Positions 1 through 7,460 of a DNA stretch of 30,735 nucleotides are shown here, one piece after another (positions within the stretch are counted from its first letter, which is position 1; each line of letters begins with the position of its first letter). The stretch comes from Porphyromonadaceae bacterium UBA7203 (GTDB lineage Bacteria > Bacteroidota > Bacteroidia > Bacteroidales > Muribaculaceae). The notes under the pieces were generated by a model. That model ran no database searches. It was given only the letters and a program-made list of their open reading frames with translations, and had not been told where the DNA came from. Location: the NCBI GenBank assembly GCA_002490725.1, contig DKUN01000025.1, positions 64,035-94,769 on the forward strand. The letters run 5' to 3'. Made by a program: the position numbers and the translations under genes.

Positions 1-23
1 AGGTTTGAATCCTGTATGAGTCA
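1..23 (+). tRNA. tRNA 3' end (partial, isotype uncertain)
   Basis: The window opens inside a T arm. Bases 4-10 (TTTGAAT) form a canonical 7-base T loop, flanked by AGG at 1-3 and CCTGT at 11-15. Bases 16-22 (ATGAGTC) would be the 3' acceptor strand and A23 the discriminator. No CCA is encoded, as is common in Bacteroidetes. An intrinsic terminator follows immediately, as expected at the end of a tRNA transcript. The 5' part and the anticodon lie outside the window, so the isotype cannot be read. The acceptor strand and A discriminator are loosely like tRNA-Lys, which is a weak guess. Confidence 0.7.
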
Positions 24-25
24 CG

Positions 26-56
26 AAAGCGCCAGGCAGACCGCCCGGCGCTTTTT
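26..56 (+). terminator. Intrinsic terminator after the tRNA
   Basis: AAAGCGCC at 26-33 pairs with GGCGCTTT at 47-54, and the T run extends through 56. It closes the tRNA transcript and separates it from the lipoprotein gene at 98. Confidence 0.8.
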
Positions 57-97
57 CGTCATCATGACCTTATTCTCACAACCAATATTCATCGCTT

Positions 98-628
98 ATG
101 AAACACTGTATCAAATGGTTTGTATCAGCCGCCATCCTTGCGGCTGGTCCGGTTGCGCTCTCCTCGTGTGCTCAGGACCCCGATACCGACGATGTCGATT
201 ACGCAGAGTCGCCCGCCGACTCCGACGCTCAAATTGCTGCCAATCTACCCGGATTCTGGATGCAGATCGGTTATACCGCCCTGCGTGCCGAAGCGGGCGA
301 CGGCGAGAATCTGACCGTAGCCTTCTCGGGCAAGGATAACACGTACCGCTGGCTGCGCTTCTCCGTTGCCGACGACGGTCTCATCGAGGCCCGTTGGTAT
401 GGCAATGACAACAAAACCGTCATTTCCTCACATACGCTCCGTCTCGACGGCAATCAGCTTTACATGAATGAGCAGCATGTCGCTACCATTACCAAATGCG
501 TTCTCAAGGGTTCGTCAAGTTCGGATCCCGAACTGACAATCGTGTGGGAAAAAGATGCCGATCCCTTTAATCTCGGCGTGGCCTACAGGTGTGAATCACG
601 CTATCTGCGCGATACCTGGTCGCGTTGA
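98..628 (+). CDS. Small lipocalin-like lipoprotein of unknown function
   Basis: This 176-residue protein begins with a basic, hydrophobic signal peptide and a lipobox LSSC with the acylated cysteine at residue 24. It is therefore predicted to be a lipid-anchored envelope protein. After a short acidic linker (DPDTDDVD) comes a compact domain starting GFWMQ, rich in alternating beta-strand segments (for example RWLRFSV, TLRLDGNQLYM, LTIVWEK). This suggests a lipocalin-like beta barrel with a G-x-W start, but I do not recognise a named family with confidence. The gene stands alone between two terminators. No clear TAnnTTTG promoter is visible in the short 5' gap. The ligand is unknown. Confidence 0.75.
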   Translation: MKHCIKWFVSAAILAAGPVALSSCAQDPDTDDVDYAESPADSDAQIAANLPGFWMQIGYTALRAEAGDGENLTVAFSGKDNTYRWLRFSVADDGLIEARWYGNDNKTVISSHTLRLDGNQLYMNEQHVATITKCVLKGSSSSDPELTIVWEKDADPFNLGVAYRCESRYLRDTWSR

Positions 629-663
629 CAGCCGCCGGCGGCCGGTGCTGTGGCTGCTTCGAC

Positions 664-701
664 AATCCGTCCCTCGCAATGTGCGTCGGACGGATTTTTT
701 T
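664..701 (+). terminator. Intrinsic terminator
   Basis: AATCCGTCC at 664-672 pairs perfectly with GGACGGATT at 688-696, followed by a run of T. It ends the lipoprotein transcript and insulates the TetR promoter just downstream. Confidence 0.85.
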
Positions 702-711
702 GTGGCGAAAA

Positions 712-743
712 TTTGCGTATGTGGAAAAGGTGTGCTATTTTTG
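712..743 (+). promoter_or_regulatory. Bacteroidetes housekeeping promoter of the efflux operon
   Basis: TTTG at 712-715 (the -33 element) and TATTTTTG at 736-743 (an exact match to the -7 consensus TAnnTTTG) are separated by 20 nt. Transcription should start near 748-750, about 25 nt before the ATG at 774. Confidence 0.8.
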
Positions 744-746
744 CGC

Positions 747-774
747 TAACAAAATTGTTAAACTAAATTGTTTA
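747..774. promoter_or_regulatory. Candidate TetR operator (inverted repeats at +1)
   Basis: TAACAA at 747-752 and TTGTTA at 755-760 form a 6-bp-arm inverted repeat with a 2-nt centre, placed over the predicted transcription start. A second inverted repeat, TAAAC at 759-763 and GTTTA at 770-774, runs into the start codon. AAATTGTT also occurs as a direct repeat at 752-759 and 765-772. Position and symmetry suit autorepression by the TetR protein encoded at once downstream. Binding is inferred. Confidence 0.5.
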
Positions 775-1388
775 TGAGAGAGAAATCTACTGAAACTCTT
801 ATACTTGAGGCTGCTGAACGAGAGTTTTTGGCCAAAGGTTTTGCCGGTGCGCGCACAACCGCGATTGCCGAGGATGCCGGTGTGACGCACGCAATGCTCC
901 ATTATTACTTCCGCTCCAAGCAGAATCTGTTTGACCGCATTGTAGAGTCAAAAATTGAATTGCTTGACCGTTTGGTCTTCAGTGCGTTCGATGACGATTC
1001 GTTTCCTTTGGCCGAACGCCTTTCGCGCGGAATAGCCGCCCATTTCGATTTTATAGCCGATAACCCCGGGCTTCCGGCCTTCATGATAACTCAGCTTAAT
1101 GCCGATTCGTCAGTGCGCCTCAAAATCGTTGCCGCTGTCGGCGACATGGTTAACCGCCTCAGCACTTCGCTTCAGCGCCAGATTGACGCAGACGCCTCGC
1201 GCGGCCTCTGCGATCGTATCGACGCCCGCATGCTCCTGCTCGATATCGCCTCGCTCAACGTCTTCATATTCCTGGCCGCTCCGATGGTCGATCCGATGGT
1301 TTCCGGCCTGTTCAGCGACCGCAAGGCCTTTCTCGAAGCGCGCAAGCAAGAAAACATCACCACCATACTCAAGCGCCTCAAACCATGA
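774..1388 (+). CDS. TetR/AcrR family transcriptional regulator
   Basis: The 204-residue protein has an N-terminal TetR helix-turn-helix (about residues 5-52). It shows the typical AAEREF..KGF..A.T..IA..AGV....L.YYF.SKQ.LF pattern. A helical ligand-binding and dimerisation domain follows. It is the first gene of an efflux operon and overlaps the tolC-like gene by ATGA, so it probably represses the operon and responds to an exported compound. I chose ATG at 774; an in-frame TTG at 768 is only a few codons upstream and gives no better homology. The context matches E. coli CecR (YbiH), which controls ybhGFSR, but the sequence itself shows only general TetR similarity. The ligand is unknown. Confidence 0.9.
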   Translation: MREKSTETLILEAAEREFLAKGFAGARTTAIAEDAGVTHAMLHYYFRSKQNLFDRIVESKIELLDRLVFSAFDDDSFPLAERLSRGIAAHFDFIADNPGLPAFMITQLNADSSVRLKIVAAVGDMVNRLSTSLQRQIDADASRGLCDRIDARMLLLDIASLNVFIFLAAPMVDPMVSGLFSDRKAFLEARKQENITTILKRLKP

Positions 1389-2674
1389 ATCTTCTTCGCA
1401 TTCCGCTCGCGTTCATCGCCGCGATTCTCGCCATTGCGCATGTTGCCGCCGCTCCCGCCACACTCGAGGAGTGTCGCGATGCAGCCCGAACCAACTATCC
1501 GCTGATTAAAAACTTCGGTCTGCTCGACAGTTCTCTGCAGCTCGATCTTTCCGCCATCAACCGCGGTTGGCTGCCTGTCGGCTCGCTTTATGCCCAGGCT
1601 ACAGCTCAAAACGTCGTGCCCGGATTTCCGGATATTCTTTCCGACGTGCTCACACACATGGGAGCCGACATTCCCGGTCTTGACAGGTTCCAGTATAAGA
1701 TTGGTGTCGACGTCAATCAGGCAATATGGGACGGAGGGCAGTCGTCTGCCGGACGCAGCGTGGCCCGGGCCTCCATGGCCGAGCGGCAGGCAGCGCTCGA
1801 AGCTCAGCTTTATGCAGTCAGCGAGCGTGTCGACGAGCTCTTTTTTGCCGTTTTGTTGCTTGACGAGCAGATACGTCAGACTGAAATCACGGCCTCTGTC
1901 CTCGAAGCCGGACTCGCCGACATGCGTTCGATGCTGCGCCATGGAGCAGCCTCTCAGAGCGATGTCGACATTTTCGAGGCACGCTTGCTTGGCGTTGCCC
2001 AACAGCTCGCAGCCGCCCGCTCTTCGCGTGCGAGTTCGCTCCGCGTTCTTGAAATATTTACGTCGCTTGACCTATCGGATGGTCTTGCAATGCCCGAGCC
2101 CGAAATGCCACGCACTCTCGTTCCCGAGCGTCCCGAACTTAAGCTATATGATGCGCGCCGCTCGCTCTGCGCTGCGCGCGAGGCAGCTGTCGGCTCCACG
2201 CTCATGCCGCGTATAGCATTCTTCGCCCAGGCTTTCTACGGCTATCCGGGCTACGACTATTTCAAAAGCATGATGACCCGCGACCTAACTTTCAATGCGA
2301 TGGCCGGAATCAAAATCAGCTGGAATTTCAGCGCTCTGTATAATAGTGGCGCTGAACGTCGGCGCCAACGCTTAGCCGCCGAGACTGTCGAGTCGGACCG
2401 CAGCCTCTTTCTGTTGAATCTGTCAATGCAGGCCGCATCACGCAACGGCCGCATCAGTGAACTGCGCGCCCTCATGGCCGACGATGAGCGCATCATTGCC
2501 CTGCTCGAGTCAGCGCGAAAGGCGGCCGAGTCCAGTCTGCGCAACGGCGTTATCGATTCAACGACACTGCTGTCGCGCATAGCTGATGAAAACACTGCCC
2601 GCATCAACGCCTCGTATCACCAAATTCAGCTTCTTCAGTCAATCTGTCAATTAAAACACATTCTCAACCAATGA
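1385..2674 (+). CDS. TolC family outer membrane efflux protein
   Basis: This 429-residue protein has a cleavable signal peptide (about residues 1-23, ending HVAAA). The mature part starts TLEECRDAARTNYPLIK, the usual opening of TolC/OEP proteins. Two repeats of long amphipathic helices and beta-strand segments follow, with the NQAIWDGG segment of the first barrel strand set and the KISWNFSALYNSGAERRR segment of the second. It should form the trimeric outer-membrane and periplasmic tunnel for the exporter encoded downstream. It overlaps the TetR gene (ATGA at 1385) and the HlyD gene (ATGA at 2671), implying translational coupling. Length is near the lower end for the family. Confidence 0.9.
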   Translation: MNLLRIPLAFIAAILAIAHVAAAPATLEECRDAARTNYPLIKNFGLLDSSLQLDLSAINRGWLPVGSLYAQATAQNVVPGFPDILSDVLTHMGADIPGLDRFQYKIGVDVNQAIWDGGQSSAGRSVARASMAERQAALEAQLYAVSERVDELFFAVLLLDEQIRQTEITASVLEAGLADMRSMLRHGAASQSDVDIFEARLLGVAQQLAAARSSRASSLRVLEIFTSLDLSDGLAMPEPEMPRTLVPERPELKLYDARRSLCAAREAAVGSTLMPRIAFFAQAFYGYPGYDYFKSMMTRDLTFNAMAGIKISWNFSALYNSGAERRRQRLAAETVESDRSLFLLNLSMQAASRNGRISELRALMADDERIIALLESARKAAESSLRNGVIDSTTLLSRIADENTARINASYHQIQLLQSICQLKHILNQ

Positions 2675-3567
2675 ATAATAAGTTTCTCGTCGCGGCCATC
2701 TCGTCGGTAGCACTAATGGCCGCCTCCTGTGGTCAAGAAGACAGCAATCGTGCCACCGGAGTATTCGAAGCCGTTACCGTTACCGTGTCGGCCGAAACTG
2801 CCGGCAAGATTCTGTCCTTCAATCCTTCTGAGGGCGACACCGTAGCTTTCAATCAAACCCTCTGCGTTGTTGACACGTCAATGCTCGTTCTTCAGCGCGG
2901 AGAACTCGAGGGCCTTATGGCGGCCGCCAAGAGTGCCGACCCCGATGTTGCGGCCCAGGCGGCAGAGCTTCGTGCGCGCATCGCCCACCAGACCCGCGAG
3001 TATGACCGGGCCAAGAACCTGCTGGCCGACGGCGCCGTGCCGAGTCGCAATGTCGACGACGCTGCCGCCGCTCTTGACGCCCTCCGGGCCAAACTCGACG
3101 CTCTGCTCTCATCACTCGGGGCCTCTTCGTCGGCCTCTGAGGCGAATGTGCGCTCTGTCGCATGCCGGCTAATGCAGGTCGACGAGCAGATTGCGCGTTC
3201 ATCAGTCAAGGCCCCGATATCAGGCGTCATTCTTGAAAAATATGCCGAGGCCGGCGAGTTCGTCACCACAGGCAAACCTCTGCTTCGTATCGCCGACATG
3301 AACAATGTTTACCTGTACTGCTACTTCACCGCTGCTCAGCTCGAGGGGCTCGGTCCGGGCTCAGAGGTCACCGTTGTTGCTGAATTCGGCAATGGCCGCA
3401 CTCATGAATATCCGGGCCGTATCACCTGGATTGCAGCCGAGAGTGAATTTACCCCCAAGTCTATTCAAAGCGCCTCGAGCCGCGCCAATCTCGTTTATGC
3501 GGCCAAGGTGTCAGTTGTCAACGACGGCCGCATCAGGCTCGGCCAGTATGCCGACGTGAGCCTATGA
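2671..3567 (+). CDS. HlyD-type periplasmic adaptor (membrane fusion) lipoprotein
   Basis: The 298-residue protein begins with a lipoprotein signal peptide; lipobox MAASC places the acylated cysteine at residue 20. A barrel-sandwich/lipoyl half (about residues 32-70, with AGKILSFNPSEGDTV) is followed by an alpha-helical hairpin rich in Ala, Glu and Arg (about 75-175). The second lipoyl half contains IARSSVKAPISGVILEKYAEAGEFVTTGKPLL, and a beta-barrel domain ends the protein. This is the arrangement of YbhG/HlyD adaptors linking an inner-membrane ABC transporter to TolC. Here the N-terminus is a lipid anchor rather than a transmembrane helix. It overlaps the upstream and downstream genes by four bases each. 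Confidence 0.9.
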   Translation: MNNKFLVAAISSVALMAASCGQEDSNRATGVFEAVTVTVSAETAGKILSFNPSEGDTVAFNQTLCVVDTSMLVLQRGELEGLMAAAKSADPDVAAQAAELRARIAHQTREYDRAKNLLADGAVPSRNVDDAAAALDALRAKLDALLSSLGASSSASEANVRSVACRLMQVDEQIARSSVKAPISGVILEKYAEAGEFVTTGKPLLRIADMNNVYLYCYFTAAQLEGLGPGSEVTVVAEFGNGRTHEYPGRITWIAAESEFTPKSIQSASSRANLVYAAKVSVVNDGRIRLGQYADVSL

Positions 3568-4478
3568 TTTCAGCGCCCGCCATATCCGTCAATGCCATTT
3601 CCAAGAGCTATGGTGCCGTCGAGGCTCTGCGTTCGCTCTCGCTCTCTGTCAATCCCGGCGAACTCTTCGGGCTGATCGGCCCCGACGGAGCAGGCAAGTC
3701 GTCGCTTTACCGTATTCTTGCCACTCTTGCCGCTCCCGATGCCGGCTCGGCCACTATTGCGGGTTTAGACGTGTGTGCCTGTCCGGGCGACGTCAGGCGT
3801 TGCATCGGCTACATGCCCGAGCGCTTTTCGCTCTATCCCGACATGACGGTGCGCGAGAATCTTGAATTTTTTGCATCTCTTTTCGGAGTCGGGATTAGCG
3901 AAAGCCGCGACCTCATAGCTCCGTTTTTCAGCCGGCTCGAGCCCTTTTCCGACCGCCTGGCAGGCGCGCTTTCGGGGGGCATGAAGCAGAAACTCGCGCT
4001 CAGTTGCGCGCTGATTCATCGGCCCGAAGTGCTGCTGCTCGACGAACCCACTACCGGCGTCGACGCCGTTTCGCGCAGCGAGTTCTGGGAGGTGCTTGTT
4101 CAGCTCTGCCGCTCGGGAATGACGGTTTTGGTCACTACTTCCTATATGGACGAGGCCATGCTCTGCGACAGGGTTGCAATGATCAACCGTGGCGAAATCA
4201 TGTGTTGCGGGGCGCCTGAAGCTCTGCTCGCTCATGCGGCCGAAGGGCTCTATGCCGTCACTGCTACCGATATGTATGCGCTGCTCGGGCAGTTGCGGCG
4301 CCTTCCGGACGTGGCCGACTGCTATACTTTTGGAGCTTCGGTCCATCTTGTTGCCTCGCCCGGTTTTGATGCCGCTGGTGCCCTTGCCGCTCTGCGCATG
4401 GCCGGACTCGACGGCGTGGCCATTGAGCCGGTCAGTCCTACTCTCGAAGATGTGTTCATTAAACTCATGAAACAATGA
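3564..4478 (+). CDS. ABC transporter ATP-binding protein (YbhF N-half-like)
   Basis: This is a 304-residue ABC ATPase. Walker A is GPDGAGKSS (residues 39-47), a Q-loop-region YMPERFSLYPDMTVRENL follows, the signature is the canonical LSGGMKQKL, and Walker B is VLLLDEPTTGVD. The C-terminal tail ends with LEDVFIKLMKQ, as in drug-exporter ATPases of the ABC-2 class. It corresponds to the first half of the double ATPase YbhF/RbbA, encoded here as a separate polypeptide. It should work in the cytoplasm as half of a heterodimer with the next gene product, energising the two ABC-2 permeases. It shares ATGA overlaps with both neighbours. Confidence 0.92.
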   Translation: MISAPAISVNAISKSYGAVEALRSLSLSVNPGELFGLIGPDGAGKSSLYRILATLAAPDAGSATIAGLDVCACPGDVRRCIGYMPERFSLYPDMTVRENLEFFASLFGVGISESRDLIAPFFSRLEPFSDRLAGALSGGMKQKLALSCALIHRPEVLLLDEPTTGVDAVSRSEFWEVLVQLCRSGMTVLVTTSYMDEAMLCDRVAMINRGEIMCCGAPEALLAHAAEGLYAVTATDMYALLGQLRRLPDVADCYTFGASVHLVASPGFDAAGALAALRMAGLDGVAIEPVSPTLEDVFIKLMKQ

Positions 4479-5221
4479 ATTCCGATGTTATCATAGTCAG
4501 GAACCTGACAAAACGGTTCGGGGCCTTTACGGCCGTCGACGCTATCTCTTTCTCGGTTCGGCGTGGCGAGATATTCGGTTTTCTCGGAGCCAACGGAGCC
4601 GGCAAGACCACCGCCATGCGCATGCTGTGCGGTCTAAGCATTCCAACCTCGGGGTCAGCCTCCGTGGCCGGTTGCGACATTGTCACCGAGCCCGAGCCGG
4701 TAAAGCGCAACATCGGCTATATGAGCCAGCGGTTTGCGCTCTACGGAGCTCTGACCGTAATGCAGAATCTGCGTCTATTCGCAACGGTCTACGGTATGTC
4801 GGACGCCGACTTCCGCCAATCGGCCCGCACTCTGATGCAGTGGCTCGACATGGAGTCTCTGGCCGACACGACAGTCAGTTCTCTACCCGTGGGCTGGAAG
4901 CAGAAACTCGCATTCGCGGCCGCTACCATACATAACCCGTCCGTTCTATTTCTCGACGAGCCTACCGGAGGCGTCGACCCGATTACGCGCCGCCGTTTCT
5001 GGGAACTAATCTATAAGGTGGCCTCCGAGGGCATGACCGTATTTGTGACAACTCATTACCTCGACGAGGCCGAATATTGCGACCGCGTCTGCATTATGGT
5101 CGACGGCTCCATCCGAGCACTCGACACCCCCGCCGAACTCAAAAAGAAGTATAAATGCGACACTGTTGACGCCGTGTTCCGTCAGGTCGCACAAACCGCT
5201 CTCCGTTCCGCCGATGCTTAA
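4475..5221 (+). CDS. ABC transporter ATP-binding protein with atypical signature motif
   Basis: This 248-residue ABC ATPase has Walker A GANGAGKTT (residues 38-46), YMSQRFALYGALTVMQNL in the Q-loop region, Walker B VLFLDEPTGGVD and the switch region FVTTHYLDEAEYCDR. The signature is LPVGWKQKL (about residues 137-145) instead of LSGGQ. Second halves of YbhF/RbbA-type proteins carry a similar LPLG-type motif, which supports assignment as the partner ATPase. The Walker A of the upstream protein would face this divergent signature, so one of the two ATP sites may be catalytically weak (inference). It overlaps the permease start at 5214. Confidence 0.92.
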   Translation: MNSDVIIVRNLTKRFGAFTAVDAISFSVRRGEIFGFLGANGAGKTTAMRMLCGLSIPTSGSASVAGCDIVTEPEPVKRNIGYMSQRFALYGALTVMQNLRLFATVYGMSDADFRQSARTLMQWLDMESLADTTVSSLPVGWKQKLAFAAATIHNPSVLFLDEPTGGVDPITRRRFWELIYKVASEGMTVFVTTHYLDEAEYCDRVCIMVDGSIRALDTPAELKKKYKCDTVDAVFRQVAQTALRSADA

Positions 5222-6251
5222 ATCATTGATTAAAAAAGAGGCGCTCCATATTATGCGCGACTGGCGCACGGTTGTCATAGTGCTCGTCATGCCGGTCATA
5301 CTCCTGCTCCTGTTCGGATTTGCAATCTCGATGGAGGTCAACGACGTGCGCGTCGTCATGGCTGTCGACGCTCACTCCGATAGTTCGCGCCGGCTGGCCG
5401 CGGCTATCGACGCCAACCCCTGTTTCATATTCAGTGGGCTCGTGAACGAGCAGCAGATTGAGCCGCTCATGCGTGGCGGGCGTGCCGACGTCGCACTTGT
5501 GGGCCGTAACGGGCGCTGGCAGATTATTGCCGATGCCTCTAATCCCGTAATAGCCCGCTCTGCCGCTGCCTATGTCTCATCTGTCGTGACAGAAACCGCC
5601 TCGCCGCAGACATTGGAGGTCACGGTTCATACTCTCTACAATCCGTCGCTGCGCAGCGCCTATAATTTCGTGCCCGGCATTCTCGGCATGATTTTCATTC
5701 TTGTCTGTGCCATTATGACCTCCGTCTCTATTGTCAGCGAAAAAGAGAGCGGCACCATGGATATGCTCCTTGTCTCTCCCGCACGTCCCGGGCTCATTAT
5801 TCTCGGCAAGCTCATACCTTATTTCATACTCTCATGCGTTCTGCTCGCGCTGATGCTCGCTATTTCCTACATAGTGCTCGGCCTGCCGTTCTCGGCTGAA
5901 TCGCTCGGCTCGATCATTCTTTCGCTCATCTACATTGTGCTGTCGTTATCTATAGGCCTGCTCGTGTCCACTTTGGTTGCAACCCAGCTTTCGGCACTTA
6001 TTGTCTCGGCAATGCTGTTCATGATTCCTGTCATCATGCTTTCCGGCATGATTTTTCCAATCGACAATATGCCGCAGCCGCTTCAGTGGATTTCGACCAT
6101 CGTGCCTGCCAGGTGGTATATCGAAGCCATGCGCAGGGTAATGATTCAGCAGCTTCCGCTTGCTGCGGTGTGGCGTGAACTCGCTATGCTCGGCGCAATG
6201 ACTCTCGTGTTGCTCTCGCTTGCAATAACCAAATTCCGTTCCCGACAATGA
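5214..6251 (+). CDS. ABC-2 type permease (YbhS/YbhR-like), first of pair
   Basis: The 345-residue inner-membrane protein starts MLKSLIKKEALHIMRDWRT and has one N-terminal membrane segment (VVIVLVMPVILLLLFGFAI). A large periplasmic domain (about residues 45-165) precedes a C-terminal cluster of five hydrophobic segments. The EKESGTMDMLLVSPARP segment after the second membrane helix is a hallmark of ABC-2 drug-export permeases. The start at 5214 gives an 8-base overlap with the ATPase stop; an in-frame TTG further upstream would add residues unlike the family. It should pair with the following permease to form the transmembrane channel. Confidence 0.9.
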   Translation: MLKSLIKKEALHIMRDWRTVVIVLVMPVILLLLFGFAISMEVNDVRVVMAVDAHSDSSRRLAAAIDANPCFIFSGLVNEQQIEPLMRGGRADVALVGRNGRWQIIADASNPVIARSAAAYVSSVVTETASPQTLEVTVHTLYNPSLRSAYNFVPGILGMIFILVCAIMTSVSIVSEKESGTMDMLLVSPARPGLIILGKLIPYFILSCVLLALMLAISYIVLGLPFSAESLGSIILSLIYIVLSLSIGLLVSTLVATQLSALIVSAMLFMIPVIMLSGMIFPIDNMPQPLQWISTIVPARWYIEAMRRVMIQQLPLAAVWRELAMLGAMTLVLLSLAITKFRSRQ

Positions 6252-7357
6252 AATTTAGAATTCTCATGGCGCTATTGCGCAAAGAATTACTCCTGATGCG
6301 CGCCAATCCGTTTGTGCTAAGGGTTGTTTTGGCCTTGCCAGTGATGGTGATGCTCGTCATTCCCCTGGTGGCCTCGATGGACGTGCGCAATGTCTCCGTC
6401 GCAGTGGTCAATCTCGATCACTCGCCTCTGGCAGCACGCCTGACGGCAGGAATTGAAGCCGTCGGCGAACTGAACATTGCGGGGGGCTATGACTCCTATG
6501 CCGGAGCTATTGACGAGGTAGAGCGTGGCAGGGCCGATGTGGTGCTGACCATTCCGCGCGGTTTTGCCCGCGACTTCTCGGCCGGCCGGATGCCCTCGCT
6601 CGATATTGCCGCCAATGGCGTCAACGCCACCAAAGGGGCGACCGGCGCCAGCTACGTGGCCGGCGCCGTTTCGTCGACGCTTGCGGCCGTAGCCGAGGCT
6701 GAGGGCATTGTTCTGCCCGAGGATGCTCCGGCCATGTTCAATCTCTTTAACCCAACCCTGAACTTCCGCAACTACATGATACCCGGACTGATGGTTATGC
6801 TTATAATCATGATTTGTGGATTCCTTCCGGCCATGAACATTGTCGGCGAGAAAGAGTCGGGTACTATCGAGGCGGTCAATGTCACTCCTGTCGGCCGTTT
6901 CACCTTTGTGTTGTCAAAGCTGATACCATATTGGGTTGCGGGGCTCATAGTGGTTGCCGAAGCTATGTTGATCGGTCGGGTGGTGTGGGGGCTTGCTCCC
7001 CTCGGGTCGGTTTGCGTGCTCTTTCTGGCAGCCGTGCTTTTCATTCTTGTCATGTCAGGTCTCGGAGTCGCCATAGCCAACGTCTCGTCGACGATTCTCC
7101 AGTGTATTTTCGTAATGTTTGCCTGCATAATGGTGTTTCAGCTCATGGGCGGTCTCTTCACCCCCATCAACTCCATGCCTTCATGGGCGCGTATGCTGAC
7201 TCTGGCCGTCCCTCCCCGCTACTATATCGAAATCATGCGCTCGGTTTACCTCAAAGGCTCCTCGTTTGCCGAAATATGGACGCAGTTTGCCGCTCTCGCC
7301 GCATTTGCCGCCGGATTCTGCGCTCTCGCGGCCGCCACCTACCGCAAGCGCGCCTGA
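6248..7357 (+). CDS. ABC-2 type permease (YbhR-like), second of pair
   Basis: This 369-residue protein has the same plan as its neighbour. It has an N-terminal membrane helix after MALLRKELLLMRANPF, a periplasmic domain rich in Ala and Gly (about residues 45-175), and then several membrane helices. The family motif GEKESGTIEAVNVTPVGR follows the second helix and PPRYYIEIMRSVYLKGSS lies near the end. It overlaps the first permease by ATGA and completes the exporter. The gene ends the operon, with a 10-bp-stem hairpin spanning its stop codon. Confidence 0.9.
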   Translation: MKFRILMALLRKELLLMRANPFVLRVVLALPVMVMLVIPLVASMDVRNVSVAVVNLDHSPLAARLTAGIEAVGELNIAGGYDSYAGAIDEVERGRADVVLTIPRGFARDFSAGRMPSLDIAANGVNATKGATGASYVAGAVSSTLAAVAEAEGIVLPEDAPAMFNLFNPTLNFRNYMIPGLMVMLIIMICGFLPAMNIVGEKESGTIEAVNVTPVGRFTFVLSKLIPYWVAGLIVVAEAMLIGRVVWGLAPLGSVCVLFLAAVLFILVMSGLGVAIANVSSTILQCIFVMFACIMVFQLMGGLFTPINSMPSWARMLTLAVPPRYYIEIMRSVYLKGSSFAEIWTQFAALAAFAAGFCALAAATYRKRA

Positions 7358-7367
7358 CGCGCTTGCG
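7343..7367 (+). terminator. Hairpin spanning the stop codon at the operon end
   Basis: CGCAAGCGCG at 7343-7352 pairs perfectly with CGCGCTTGCG at 7358-7367, and the 5-base loop contains the TGA stop. No T run follows directly, so it may act as a 3' stability hairpin or weak terminator. Confidence 0.5.
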
Positions 7368-7413
7368 CCCTGCCTGCTCCGGGTTTTATTATTGCCGGCA
7401 TGTTCTACATAGG

Positions 7414-7445
7414 TTTGGCCGTAGTGTCTATTTTTCGTAACTTTG
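7414..7445 (+). promoter_or_regulatory. Bacteroidetes promoter of the pseudouridine synthase-fmt unit
   Basis: TTTG at 7414-7417 and TAACTTTG at 7438-7445 (exact TAnnTTTG) are 20 nt apart. Transcription should start near 7450, about 10 nt before the ATG at 7461. Confidence 0.8.
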
Positions 7446-7460
7446 CGCTAAGTTATACTT

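Noticed and set aside
1..60. tRNA 3' end as an integration (att) site of a mobile element
   Set aside because: No integrase, direct repeat of the tRNA end or mobile gene is visible in the window.
1172..2002. 276-residue minus-strand open frame opposite tetR and tolC
   Set aside because: It is a shadow of two well-supported genes on the plus strand, with no recognisable domain.
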